Below, in pieces: positions 1 through 5,535 of a stretch of 5,690 bases of DNA. Origin of the DNA: Aliarcobacter butzleri (GTDB lineage: Bacteria; Campylobacterota; Campylobacteria; Campylobacterales; Arcobacteraceae); NCBI GenBank assembly GCA_012522985.1, contig JAAYJJ010000152.1, positions 1 to 5,690 of the forward strand. The letters are read 5' to 3'. Made by a program: the position numbers and the translations under genes. The stretch's first letter is position 1. Each line of letters starts with the position of its first letter. Below the pieces are notes generated by a model, which was not told the origin of the DNA, searched no databases, and saw only the letters and a list, made by a program, of their open reading frames with translations.

Positions 1-89
1 CTTCATATGGAGTAAAAAAAGTTATTATAGAAGACATCAATAAAAAATATTTTAAAGATAGATTTGTAGTAGCAAAAAGAGTTCTATAA
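1..89 (+). CDS. C-terminal end of an unidentified protein (partial)
   Basis: An open frame enters from the left edge and stops at TAA 87-89. It encodes 28 visible residues beginning SYGVKKVIIEDINKKYF and ending VAKRVL. The tail is basic, with alternating hydrophobic and charged residues as in a soluble alpha/beta protein, and codon use matches the neighbouring genes. Too little is present to name a family. It converges on hipA with only 5 bp between the two stop codons, so no separate terminator fits in the gap. That the frame is coding is an inference from its tight end-to-end fit with hipA and its protein-like composition. Confidence 0.6.
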   Translation, partial: SYGVKKVIIEDINKKYFKDRFVVAKRVL

Positions 90-94
90 GGTTT

Positions 95-1402
95 TTATGT
101 AATATCTTCTTTATTAACTTTTACTGCATTGTCAAAATGCCTATGTAAATATTCAATTCTTTTTTGTACATCTTTTATATATAAATTAATAAAATCAATA
201 TCATACCTCTTACAACGTTCTATCAAAGAGCTATCATCAAATGTCTTTAAGATAAATTTAGAGATATTTTTAAACTCTTTATTTGCTATTTGTGGAGTTG
301 TTTGTAGCCCATAGCAAAAAGTCGCAATATCGTAAGCACTTATTTTTTCAATAATAAATTCATCATCAATTGCCATTGCTAATTCTGTATGAAACTTCCC
401 CTTATATATTAAAATATTTAAAATATCATAAAAAGGAGCAATTGATATGCCACTACTATCTACAAAAAATGAGATGTTTTTTCCATGGGCATCACTATTG
501 CCTATTATAAGGTTAAAAATAGTCCATTTTAAAACTTTGTTTATAGAAATAATTGGTATTTTAGTTTGAAGTAAAATTTCTTTTAATTTTGTAAAACTAA
601 CTCCTTGTCTTATATCTTTTACATCTCTTTGGCTCCCAAAATTTCTTTCATATTTAAATGATGGTGATAAACTCAAAGCTTGACAAGAGTCTATAATATG
701 TAGTTTTTCTATTTTGCTATCTGAAATATATTTTCTATCAAATCTTTCTACTTCTAAAACCAGCTCATCATCAAACTCTAAAATATCTATATTTGGGATA
801 TCTAAACCAACACTTTTTGCTAATTGTAGAGATAAAAATTCATTTAAGACAAGATTGTAGTTTGATTTTTCAAACTTTAAAATATGAGTTGAAGCCAAAT
901 CTCCATCAGCTAAACCATAAATATCATTTATTTTACAAATAGGCAACTTTTCTTGAACTCCTGCAACACTAAGTCTTGGTTTATTGTCCCAAATAAATAT
1001 AGGAGTTTTGTCTCTATTTTTTACTCTTGCTTTTAACTCTTCAAGTGGTATCTCTCTAAAAGTAGTTTTAATATCTTTTATATCATTGGAAATAAAGGAT
1101 AAAGCACCAGATGTTTCATTTCCTATTGCTTTTAGGAGTGAAAATTTATTACTTTTACTAATTTGAATATATTGAATAAAAGTATCCAAACCATCACCTT
1201 CAGGAAAAAGGTTTTCTATATAATTTTTTATATCTTTACTTGTATAGTTTTTACTAAAATCTAACTTAGGAGATATTGGAAAACTAGTTTCTTGCCACAT
1301 CTTGGAGTATTCTAAATCAAATACTTCTGTATTAATATCATATTTTAATACTCCAACAAACAAGCTATTAAAATATATATTTAATTTATAACTATTATTC
1401 AT
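95..1402 (-). CDS. hipA: HipA-type serine/threonine kinase toxin, full length
   Basis: This is a 435-residue HipA-family kinase, about the length of E. coli HipA (440). Family members phosphorylate a translation-related target; E. coli HipA inactivates glutamyl-tRNA synthetase GltX and causes growth arrest and persistence. The HipA N-terminal subdomain covers about residues 5-110 and the kinase-like C-terminal domain about 140-385. Visible motifs are SVAGVQEK (145-152), the glycine-rich loop, whose Ser145 matches the autophosphorylated Ser150 of E. coli; THILKF with the ATP-binding Lys175; ERFDRK (219-224); GNSDAHGKN (301-309) with catalytic Asp304; and APFYD (322-326) with metal-binding Asp326. 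No frameshift or missing key residue is seen, so it is probably active. It starts inside the end of hipB (8-bp overlap, ATGAATAA), with AAGATAG upstream of the ATG, implying coupled translation. The cellular target here is unknown. Confidence 0.95.
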   Translation of the reverse strand: MNNSYKLNIYFNSLFVGVLKYDINTEVFDLEYSKMWQETSFPISPKLDFSKNYTSKDIKNYIENLFPEGDGLDTFIQYIQISKSNKFSLLKAIGNETSGALSFISNDIKDIKTTFREIPLEELKARVKNRDKTPIFIWDNKPRLSVAGVQEKLPICKINDIYGLADGDLASTHILKFEKSNYNLVLNEFLSLQLAKSVGLDIPNIDILEFDDELVLEVERFDRKYISDSKIEKLHIIDSCQALSLSPSFKYERNFGSQRDVKDIRQGVSFTKLKEILLQTKIPIISINKVLKWTIFNLIIGNSDAHGKNISFFVDSSGISIAPFYDILNILIYKGKFHTELAMAIDDEFIIEKISAYDIATFCYGLQTTPQIANKEFKNISKFILKTFDDSSLIERCKRYDIDFINLYIKDVQKRIEYLHRHFDNAVKVNKEDIT

Positions 1403-1649
1403 CTTCTATCTTTACATTTAATTTAATTCCTAGCATTTTTGCTACATAAAACAGATTTCCAGCACTGCATAAATCATTTCCATTTTCAATATTTGCTAAA
1501 GTTTGATGATTGATACCACATATACTAGCTGTATTTTCTCTTGTAAGTCCTAGCTTTGTTCTTTGATATTTTATATGTTTACCTAACTCTTGCATAGAAG
1601 CAATAGTTTGTGAAGTTGGTTTTTCACTTAGTTTTACTACTTTAGCCAT
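1395..1649 (-). CDS. hipB: HipB-type Xre-family antitoxin and operon repressor
   Basis: This 84-residue protein carries one Xre/Cro-type helix-turn-helix (about residues 22-79). It has the pattern LGKHIKYQRTKLGLTRE, then ASICGINHQTLANIENG, the recognition-helix part, then a helical tail ending NVKIEDE. Antitoxins of this family dimerise, bind the cognate HipA and repress their own operon. The role is assigned from the HTH fold together with its position directly upstream of hipA, which it overlaps by 8 bp. The ATG at 1649 is supported by AAGG on the minus strand (1657-1660) with a 7-nt spacer. Unlike E. coli HipB (88 residues), it has a longer N-terminal arm before the HTH (about 20 residues) and almost no C-terminal extension. 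Antitoxin function itself is inferred, not shown. Confidence 0.92.
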   Translation of the reverse strand: MAKVVKLSEKPTSQTIASMQELGKHIKYQRTKLGLTRENTASICGINHQTLANIENGNDLCSAGNLFYVAKMLGIKLNVKIEDE

Positions 1650-1690
1650 TTATTAACCTTAAAAAATATACTCAAACTTTATTATTAGTA

Positions 1691-1718
1691 ATTATAGCAT
1701 AATTTTTACAATAAACAA
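1691..1718 (-). promoter_or_regulatory. Probable hipBA promoter
   Basis: On the minus strand TGCTATAAT (1699-1691) is an extended -10 element with a perfect TATAAT. TTGTTT (1718-1713) lies 16 bp upstream as a weak -35. Transcription would start near 1684 and give a leader of about 35 nt before the hipB ATG. A second TATAAT on the same strand (1737-1732) lacks the TGn extension and is a weaker alternative. Confidence 0.6.
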
Positions 1719-1750
1719 TATTCAAATATATATTATAGTCAAAATATTGT
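1715..1750. promoter_or_regulatory. Inverted repeat, possible HipB operator
   Basis: ACAATATT (1715-1722) and its exact reverse complement AATATTGT (1743-1750) are separated by 20 bp, giving a centre-to-centre distance of 28 bp. The left half overlaps the proposed hipBA -35, a suitable place for autorepression. The E. coli HipB operator pattern (TATCC, 8 nt, GGATA) is absent. An 8-bp repeat can arise by chance in DNA this rich in A and T, so the assignment is tentative. Confidence 0.25.
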
Positions 1751-1842
1751 AAATTGATTTAATAACTACACTTAAATATAGTTTATAAAAATTGAATTTT
1801 ATTGATAGTTTTTGTTTTTTTGCATAAGGAATACTTATTTTA

Positions 1843-1851
1843 TGTTATAAT
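1843..1851 (+). promoter_or_regulatory. Probable promoter of the DUF2892 gene (extended -10)
   Basis: TGTTATAAT is an extended -10 with a perfect TATAAT at 1846-1851. No good -35 lies at the usual distance. Instead a T-rich run (about 1808-1821) sits upstream, the arrangement typical of vegetative promoters in Campylobacterota. The leader would be about 25 nt and contains the strong ribosome site AAAGGAGG. Confidence 0.6.
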
Positions 1852-1880
1852 AATATCAGCTATTTTAAAGGAGGCAACAA

Positions 1881-2093
1881 ATGACGAAAAATATAGGTAA
1901 AATCGACAAAATTGCAAGAATAGTAATAGGTGTGGTAATCATACTCCTAGGCATAATAAGTGGTAGTTGGCTTGGTATTATAGGTATTGTTCCTTTAGCA
2001 ACGGGGATTATAAGATGGTGTCCACTTTATTTACCACTCAAAATCAACACTTGCGGTAAAGATGATGGGTGTGATGTTAAGAAAGATTCTTAA
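1881..2093 (+). CDS. Small DUF2892 (YgaP membrane-domain-like) inner-membrane protein
   Basis: The gene encodes 70 residues with two predicted membrane helices (about 11-27 and 30-46), preceded by the basic segment KNIGKIDKIARI and followed by a polar cysteine-containing tail. The sequence RWCPLYLPLKINTC (45-58) matches the conserved CPLY...TC signature of DUF2892, the family of the membrane domain of the E. coli rhodanese YgaP. No rhodanese domain is attached. The start is firm: AAAGGAGG at 1867-1874, 6 nt before the ATG, is the strongest ribosome site in the window. The role of stand-alone DUF2892 proteins is poorly known. Cys47 and Cys58, plus Cys64 in the tail, might bind sulfur or metal, but this is speculation. 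It is monocistronic, divergent from hipBA and convergent with the DUF234 gene. Confidence 0.88.
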   Translation: MTKNIGKIDKIARIVIGVVIILLGIISGSWLGIIGIVPLATGIIRWCPLYLPLKINTCGKDDGCDVKKDS

Positions 2094-2104
2094 TCTTTCT
2101 TAAC
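2076..2104. terminator. Perfect 13-bp hairpin spanning the stop codon of the DUF2892 gene
   Basis: GTTAAGAAAGATT (2076-2088) pairs exactly with AATCTTTCTTAAC (2092-2104) around a 3-nt loop. The hairpin contains the TAA stop at 2091-2093. The right arm is U-rich in the plus-strand transcript, but no U tract follows, so it is not a textbook intrinsic terminator. Its place in a convergent gap favours a role at the 3' end of one or both transcripts. Confidence 0.5.
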
Positions 2105-2107
2105 TAG

Positions 2108-2137
2108 TTGGATACTAAAAAGTAATTTAGTATCCAA
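2108..2137. terminator. Perfect 12-bp hairpin in the convergent gap
   Basis: TTGGATACTAAA (2108-2119) pairs exactly with TTTAGTATCCAA (2126-2137) around a 6-nt loop, 3 bp after the previous hairpin. It lies between the ends of the DUF2892 and DUF234 genes and could act for transcripts from either side. Neither strand has a U tract directly after the stem. It may be a bidirectional terminator or a 3'-end stabilising structure. Confidence 0.5.
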
Positions 2138-2171
2138 ATGGTATTAAAAATATTCAATATTTGTTAAAAAT

Positions 2172-3098
2172 TTACAAATCCACTAATCCCTTAAAACTCT
2201 TAGCGGTAAAAAGTCTTAGATTTTCACTTTTAAGGCTTTTTAGCTCAGAGCTATATCCGTTTTTTACAAAAAGTGTTACTATATCAGGTACTATATCACT
2301 GTTTTTACAGTTTTGTAAAAGTGTGTTTAGTTCACTTTTTTTCATCTTACTATCAGCATATTTACAATATCCTACTATTACTTTACCCAAAGTTGTTTTA
2401 GCTATTGGTGTGATTTGAACTTTGTCATCCCAATAACTTCCAATTTGCTTGATATGGTCATCTTCAAATACCTCTTCTAGATAAGATAAAGCTAACTCTT
2501 CAAAAATAAAATCACTAAAATCAGCCTTGCGACCTGTAAACTTGCTATAAAACTCATCAAATTGACCTTCTTTTATCCCTTTGTAAATAGGTGAAACAAA
2601 AGCAAACCAAAACCTCATAAAAGGGTTAGTAAAAAGTAATTTTTTAGCTATTTTGCTATCACCTCTTTTGTTTGCCATAAAGTGTTGAGATGATTCTATC
2701 TCTATAATTCCTTTTTCACAAAGGCTCTCCACACACTTCATCCCCTCTTCAAAGCTTACATAGGCTCTTTTAAAAGCATTTGTAGTTTTTCTATCTCCTA
2801 GGGCTATACCGCTAAGTACCGCATGATCTACGCTATATCCACCTGTTAGATAGTTTACTTCATTTCTTAAGCTATTGTACTCTTTTAAAATATGTTTTTC
2901 TATTAACTCAAGTAGAGGTTTTGTGGTATCTATGTCTATATCAATACCGCCAAAAACAGTAAAGTACTCTATAGCTCTTGGCATATCTGTAAAATTGTTT
3001 TGCTTACAAAAGATACTAAAAAGCTCTTTTGTTGATTTGTCTAGTGTTATTATGGTATATCCTTTTTTAAAACCAAATTGTACTATAATATAAGTCAT
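2172..3098 (-). CDS. DUF234-domain protein without ATPase domain; nuclease-like fold, probably inactive site
   Basis: From the ATG at 3098 this gives 308 residues. It resembles the region that follows the P-loop ATPase in DUF234 (archaeal-type ATPase) proteins: a helical, winged-helix-like part (about 60-135), FTNPFMRFWFAFVSPIY (156-172), and a C-terminal part with IGSYWDDKVQITPIAK (219-234) and GKVIVGYCKYADSK (238-251). No Walker A or B motif is present. In related proteins the last part resembles a PD-(D/E)XK nuclease core written D-I-V-A...G-E-C-K. Here the Asp position is Thr230 and the Glu is Tyr244, with only Lys246 kept, which suggests no nuclease activity. The start is uncertain. The frame opens further up to an ATG at 3164, but that would overlap tex. 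The ATG at 3098 has no ribosome site, while AAAAAAGGA at 3068-3060 precedes only an in-frame ATA (3053). The cellular role is unknown. Confidence 0.75.
   Translation of the reverse strand: MTYIIVQFGFKKGYTIITLDKSTKELFSIFCKQNNFTDMPRAIEYFTVFGGIDIDIDTTKPLLELIEKHILKEYNSLRNEVNYLTGGYSVDHAVLSGIALGDRKTTNAFKRAYVSFEEGMKCVESLCEKGIIEIESSQHFMANKRGDSKIAKKLLFTNPFMRFWFAFVSPIYKGIKEGQFDEFYSKFTGRKADFSDFIFEELALSYLEEVFEDDHIKQIGSYWDDKVQITPIAKTTLGKVIVGYCKYADSKMKKSELNTLLQNCKNSDIVPDIVTLFVKNGYSSELKSLKSENLRLFTAKSFKGLVDL
3084..3089 (+). promoter_or_regulatory. Probable -10 element of tex
   Basis: TATAAT lies 26 nt before the tex start codon, with a T run at 3063-3068 upstream in place of a -35. Transcription would begin near 3096, giving a leader of about 20 nt. 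The element lies inside or at the very edge of the divergent DUF234 gene, depending on that gene's true start. Confidence 0.55.
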
Positions 3099-3103
3099 TT
3101 TAC

Positions 3104-3109
3104 AAGGAG
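3104..3109 (+). promoter_or_regulatory. Ribosome binding site fixing the TTG start of tex
   Basis: AAGGAG ends 6 nt before TTG at 3116. There is no in-frame ATG near this point, and the conserved Tex N-terminus begins directly after this codon, so the site settles the start. Confidence 0.85.
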
Positions 3110-3115
3110 TTTGTA

Positions 3116-5227
3116 TTGCAAAAAAATTTAATAGATATATTAGAACAAAAAATAGATATTTCAAAAGAGCATATTATAAATATTTTGAGATTTTTAGAAG
3201 AAGGGTGTACTATCCCTTTTATCGCTAGATATAGAAAAGACTTTACAGGAAATGCAAAAGATGAAGATTTGAGGAAGTTTGAAGAGATTTATAATTATTC
3301 TTTAAGACTTCTGGCAAGAAAAGAGGAGATAAAATCTATCTTAAATGAGAGAAATTTCTTAGATAAACAAATAAGCAAAGATATAGATGAAGCTAGTTCA
3401 TTACAAGCTTTAGAAGATATTTATGCTCCTTATAAAGAAAAAAAATCTTCAAGAACTACAAATGCCATAGCTTATGGTCTTGAGCCTTTGGCAAATATTA
3501 TCCAATCTATGAAATATAACATAGATGAAGTAGAACAAAAAGCAAAAGAGTTTTTAAACCAAAATATTTTAACTATTGAAGATGCTATCAATGGTGCTAG
3601 TGATATCATAGCCCAAAGATATAGTGATGATATAAGAACAAAAGAAGCTATAAGAAATATCATAGCAAACCACGGTATTTTGGAAACAAAAAAAACAAAA
3701 ACATTTGATGAAAAAGGACTCTATACACTCTATGCAGATATACAAGAAAAACTAAAATATATCAAATCATATAGGTTTTTAGCTATAAATAGAGCCGTAC
3801 AACAAAAACAATTGAGTATTAAAATAGAAATAGATGAAGAGCATATACTAGAAAATATCAAAAAATACAAAATCCCCTCATATGCACAAAGCTCTTGGGT
3901 GATAGTTTTTGAAGCATATAAAGATGGCTTAAAAAGACTTTTGTTACCATCGCTTAAAAGAGAAGCTTTATCAAATCTTGAACAAAAAGCTTCCCGTGAG
4001 GCAATAGATCTTTTTGGTAAAAACCTAAAAGAGCTTTTATTAGCTCCTCCACTTGTAAATCAAGTGATTTTAGGTATTGACCCTGGGTATATTAGTGGGT
4101 GTAAACTAGCAGTTATTGATGAAAATGGTGAGTTTTTGCAAAGTGGAGTAATATATCCTACCAAACCAAAAGAAGATTTAGAAAGTGCTTCAAAAACTAT
4201 ACTAGATCTTATTAAAAAATACAATATTAGCTCTATTGCTATAGGCAATGCAACTGCATCACAAGAAACAGCGGAATTTATCTCAAATCTTATAGAAAAA
4301 CATAATCTTGATATCAAATATGCTGTAGTTAGTGAAACAGGAGCTAGTGTATATTCTGCATCCAAAATAGCAAGTGATGAATATCCAGATCTTGATGTAA
4401 CTATAAGAGGGGCTATCTCCATAGCTGCAAGACTAAGAGATCCTATGGCTACTTTAGTCAAAATAGATCCAAAATCACTAGGTATTGGACAATATCAGCA
4501 CGATGTAAACCAAAAAGATCTATCACAAAAACTTGAAAATGTAACTATAGATTTGGTAAACAAAGTAGGAGTTGATATAAATTCAGCTTCATATAAACTA
4601 CTCTCTTTTGTATCAGGTATTAGTGAAAATTTAGCAAAAAACATCATCAAACATAGAAATAAAATCAAAAAATTCAAAACAAAAAAAGAGCTTTTAGATG
4701 TCAAGGGAATAGGAGAAAAAACATATGAACAAAGTGTTGGATTTTTGCGTATCAAAGAAGGTAATAGCATACTTGATAACACTGGAATCCATCCTGATAA
4801 CTACGATATAGTAAAACTTTTAGAACAAAAATATGATATAAATAGTATAAAAAAGGAGCAAATAGACTCTATTGCCAAAGATTTGGGATGTTTGCCTTTG
4901 CTTTTGCAAGATATTATATATGAGCTTAAAAAACCTGGACTTGATATAAGAAGTGAACTAAATGAAGTAGAGTTTTCAAAGGATATCACAAAAATTGAAG
5001 ATTTAAAAGAGGGCTTTATACTAAGTGGTGTAGTAAGAAATATCACGGATTTTGGTGCTTTTGTAGATATAGGACTCAAAAATGATGCACTTTTACATAT
5101 CTCACAAATTAGTAAACAAAGAATTTCTCATCCATCAGATCTACTAAGTATCAACCAACAACTTAAAAATCTAAAGGTTTTAAGTGTTGATTTGGATAAA
5201 CAAAGAGTTTCATTGAGTTTAAGATAG
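3116..5227 (+). CDS. tex: Tex, S1-domain RNA-binding transcription accessory protein
   Basis: This 703-residue cytoplasmic protein has the full Tex domain order. The N-terminal helical/HTH part has the signature EEGCTIPFIARYRKDFTG (28-45) and LEDIYAPYK (99-107). A YqgF/RNase H-like domain (about 317-440) has LGIDPGYISGCKLAVID and IAIGNATASQET. Next come the conserved RLRDPMATLVKIDPKSLGIG (439-458) and QYQHDV (459-464), tandem helix-hairpin-helix motifs (about 490-560, including DVKGIGEKTYEQ), GIHPDNY, and a C-terminal S1 domain (about 633-702) with VVRNITDFGAFVDIG and LLHISQIS. Tex binds nucleic acid and is linked to transcription and, in some pathogens, toxin expression. It is somewhat shorter than the about 770-780 residues of proteobacterial homologues, with no domain missing. 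The start is TTG with AAGGAG 6 nt upstream. No clear intrinsic terminator follows, so transcripts may continue into the downstream nuclease remnant. Confidence 0.97.
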   Translation: MQKNLIDILEQKIDISKEHIINILRFLEEGCTIPFIARYRKDFTGNAKDEDLRKFEEIYNYSLRLLARKEEIKSILNERNFLDKQISKDIDEASSLQALEDIYAPYKEKKSSRTTNAIAYGLEPLANIIQSMKYNIDEVEQKAKEFLNQNILTIEDAINGASDIIAQRYSDDIRTKEAIRNIIANHGILETKKTKTFDEKGLYTLYADIQEKLKYIKSYRFLAINRAVQQKQLSIKIEIDEEHILENIKKYKIPSYAQSSWVIVFEAYKDGLKRLLLPSLKREALSNLEQKASREAIDLFGKNLKELLLAPPLVNQVILGIDPGYISGCKLAVIDENGEFLQSGVIYPTKPKEDLESASKTILDLIKKYNISSIAIGNATASQETAEFISNLIEKHNLDIKYAVVSETGASVYSASKIASDEYPDLDVTIRGAISIAARLRDPMATLVKIDPKSLGIGQYQHDVNQKDLSQKLENVTIDLVNKVGVDINSASYKLLSFVSGISENLAKNIIKHRNKIKKFKTKKELLDVKGIGEKTYEQSVGFLRIKEGNSILDNTGIHPDNYDIVKLLEQKYDINSIKKEQIDSIAKDLGCLPLLLQDIIYELKKPGLDIRSELNEVEFSKDITKIEDLKEGFILSGVVRNITDFGAFVDIGLKNDALLHISQISKQRISHPSDLLSINQQLKNLKVLSVDLDKQRVSLSLR

Positions 5228-5229
5228 TT

Positions 5230-5535
5230 AAGTCATATAATGTTTTATTTAGAAAGCTTTATTGGGATATTGGTTTTATGATTGTAGAAAAACAAAAAGT
5301 TTCAATGTGGGGAGATAAAATCCTAGAAAATATCAGTAGTGATTTAAAACTAGAGTTCCCTGATTTACAAGGTTTTTCAGTAAGAAATCTAAAATATATG
5401 AGAATGTGGTATCAATTTTATTCATTTGGGCAACAGCTTGTTGCCCAATTACAAAACGATAAAATAGAGAAGATTTTTTATATACCTTGGGGACATAATA
5501 TCCATATAATTTCAAAATCAAAAGATCTCCTATGA
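5230..5535 (+). pseudogene. Remnant of a DUF1016/YhcG-type PD-(D/E)XK nuclease gene (N-terminal domain only)
   Basis: The frame encodes LYWDIGFMIVEKQ, WGDKILENISSDLKLEFP, GFSVRNLKYMRMWYQFY, QLVAQL and IPWGHNIHIISKSKD, the consecutive signature blocks of the DUF1016 N-terminal domain of YhcG-type nuclease-superfamily proteins. Full-length members have about 340-380 residues; only about 100 remain and the C-terminal nuclease domain is gone. An ATG exists at 5278, but recognisable homology (KLYWDIG) continues in frame upstream of it with no start codon before a TAA at 5197-5199 inside tex. The ATG is therefore an internal methionine and the 5' end is lost. The right end stops at TGA 5533-5535, where it runs 3 bp past the end of the opposite-strand gene. 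No downstream frame continues the family sequence. The left boundary is approximate. An 85-residue product from 5278 could still be made, but a function is unlikely. Confidence 0.8.

Larger units (their letters stand above)
1650..1880. other. Divergent intergenic region between hipB and the DUF2892 gene
   Basis: This very AT-rich stretch has no credible coding frame. It holds the minus-strand hipBA promoter in its left part and the plus-strand promoter for the small membrane protein in its right part. Between them (about 1751-1800) there are only loose repeats of ATTGA and TATAGT, from which no binding site could be defined. Confidence 0.7.

Noticed and set aside
2108..2137. Possible E. coli-type HipB operator in the GGATAC...GTATCC repeat
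   Set aside because: The half-sites are in the opposite order and separated by 16 nt instead of 8, and the repeat lies at the 3' end of another gene, more than 400 bp upstream of hipB.
3099..3164. Upstream extension of the DUF234 gene to the ATG at 3164
   Set aside because: It would overlap tex by 49 bp, and the added hydrophobic stretch (MKYLFFVLIYLLNFF) is antisense to tex codons and unlike a domain of this family; it looks like a signal peptide only by composition.
4060..4461. A 133-codon open frame on the minus strand inside tex
   Set aside because: It lies wholly antisense to the conserved YqgF region of tex, has no ribosome site, and its translation is the low-complexity serine/leucine/isoleucine type expected of an antisense shadow.
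5236..5241. TATAAT just after tex as a promoter for the 5278 frame
   Set aside because: It lies within sequence still encoding the DUF1016 remnant and has neither a TGn extension nor a plausible ribosome site before 5278.
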